Shown: piece by piece, positions 63,660-64,000 of the stretch
How the letters are laid out: each line of letters opens with the position of its first letter
How positions within the stretch are numbered: the first letter of the stretch is position 1
Assembly: GCA_963746605.1 (NCBI GenBank)
Contig: CAVVCH010000033.1
Location: 23,126 to 87,125 of the forward strand
DNA from: CAVQSS01 sp963746605
GTDB taxonomy: Bacteria; Desulfobacterota; RBG-13-43-22
Direction: 5' to 3'
Length of the DNA: 64,000 nucleotides
Position numbers and translations under genes: made by a program
The notes under the pieces: generated by a model
Databases searched by the model: none
What the model was told of the DNA's origin: nothing
Seen by the model: the letters and a program-made list of their open reading frames with translations, nothing else

Positions 63660-64000
63660 ATGAAATTTTACACGATCGGCTACGGTGGTCGGGACCCGAA
63701 GGCTTTCCTGGAAATTCTCTCGAGCCAAAGGGATCAAAACCGTCGTCGATGTCCGTCTCCGGCCGGATCGAGCGAGGTTGGGGACATGGGTCAAGGCCCA
63801 AACCACTGACAAGGGGATAGAGAAATTCCTGGCCGGGGCCGGAATTGGGTATGTTTCCCTAATCGAACTCGGGAACCTTTTCCGGGAATACCCCAACTGG
63901 GAAGCCCGGTATAAAACCCTCCTCGATCAAGCCGGTGACCTTTTGATTGAACGGTTAGCCGGGGTCCCTCAGCCTTTCTCCCTCCTCTGTGCCGAAAAAC
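63660..64000 (+). CDS. DUF488 family protein, frameshifted and running off the window
   Basis: The gene starts MKFYTIGYGGRDPKAFLEIL (ATG 63660), then shifts near 63720 into GIKTVVDVRLRPDRARLGTW, FLAGAGIGYVSLIELGNLFR, and LAGVPQPFSLLCAEK at the right edge. These are the DUF488 landmarks: IGYG-x, VVDVR, L-x-LGN and the C-A/F-E motif before the missing metal-binding-like Cys-His. Function is unknown; the family resembles small nucleases. The gene is incomplete here. Confidence 0.75.

Overview
The window is a high-GC bacterial chromosome segment that looks like a member of the former Deltaproteobacteria (Desulfobacterota). This is inferred from gene content: many crotonase, acyl-CoA and CoA-ligase genes, malonyl-CoA decarboxylase, UPF0280, YqgE, an ISNCY-type transposase and a probable selenoprotein. 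No rRNA or clade marker is present, so finer placement is not possible. Positions 1-16 kb and 20-51 kb are mostly housekeeping. They hold ilvBN; PilZ and DUF2889 genes; two crotonases around a malonyl-CoA decarboxylase; ndk, thiL, a lytic transglycosylase and galT; nfo; a GT9 glycosyltransferase; rtcB with archease; a membrane-bound spermidine synthase homologue; an aryl-CoA ligase / isochorismatase operon; hbd; and a long minus-strand run ppx-guaB-guaA-dnaE-UPF0280-yqgE. After these come an ABC-class ATPase, a VapBC-type pair, an rlmI-like gene and tRNA-Val/tRNA-Asp.

Two loci stand out. (1) rtcB (29221-30669, minus) is intact over 482 codons except for one in-frame TGA. The TGA sits exactly where RtcB has its metal-binding cysteine (GYDIN-TGA-GVRLL). 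It is followed at once by a stem-loop of bacterial SECIS type, so RtcB is probably a selenoprotein here. (2) At 20.0-25.3 kb an FHA / receiver-like / class III nucleotidyl cyclase protein is transcribed divergently from a three-gene operon: an MFS-type membrane protein, a kinase-like protein fused to a cyclic-nucleotide-binding domain, and a zinc-ribbon kinase-like paralogue. Both kinase-like proteins share an unusual SVSPNN signature in place of the usual catalytic Asp motif. I read this as a self-contained signalling module that makes and senses a cyclic nucleotide.

The last 12 kb (about 52-64 kb) is an accessory zone of decay. It holds an amidase-like secreted gene with a frameshift, IS1380 and IS256 elements, a group II intron remnant lacking its reverse transcriptase, two multiply frameshifted genes for secreted or outer-membrane proteins, a broken ISNCY transposase, an HU gene cut by it, and a DUF488 gene with a frameshift running off the end. 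Smaller pockets of decay lie at 6.3-7.2 kb (antitoxins and a transposase scrap) and 15.8-20 kb (a TctC pseudogene, two hicB scraps and a frameshifted InlB-repeat surface protein).

Single-base frameshifts affect several genes that should be intact (dnaE, nfo, rlmI, the spermidine synthase homologue, possibly archease), often in short A/T runs. Sequencing or assembly error is the simplest explanation for these and should be checked before calling them pseudogenes. Intergenic spaces carry several families of imperfect hairpin repeats.
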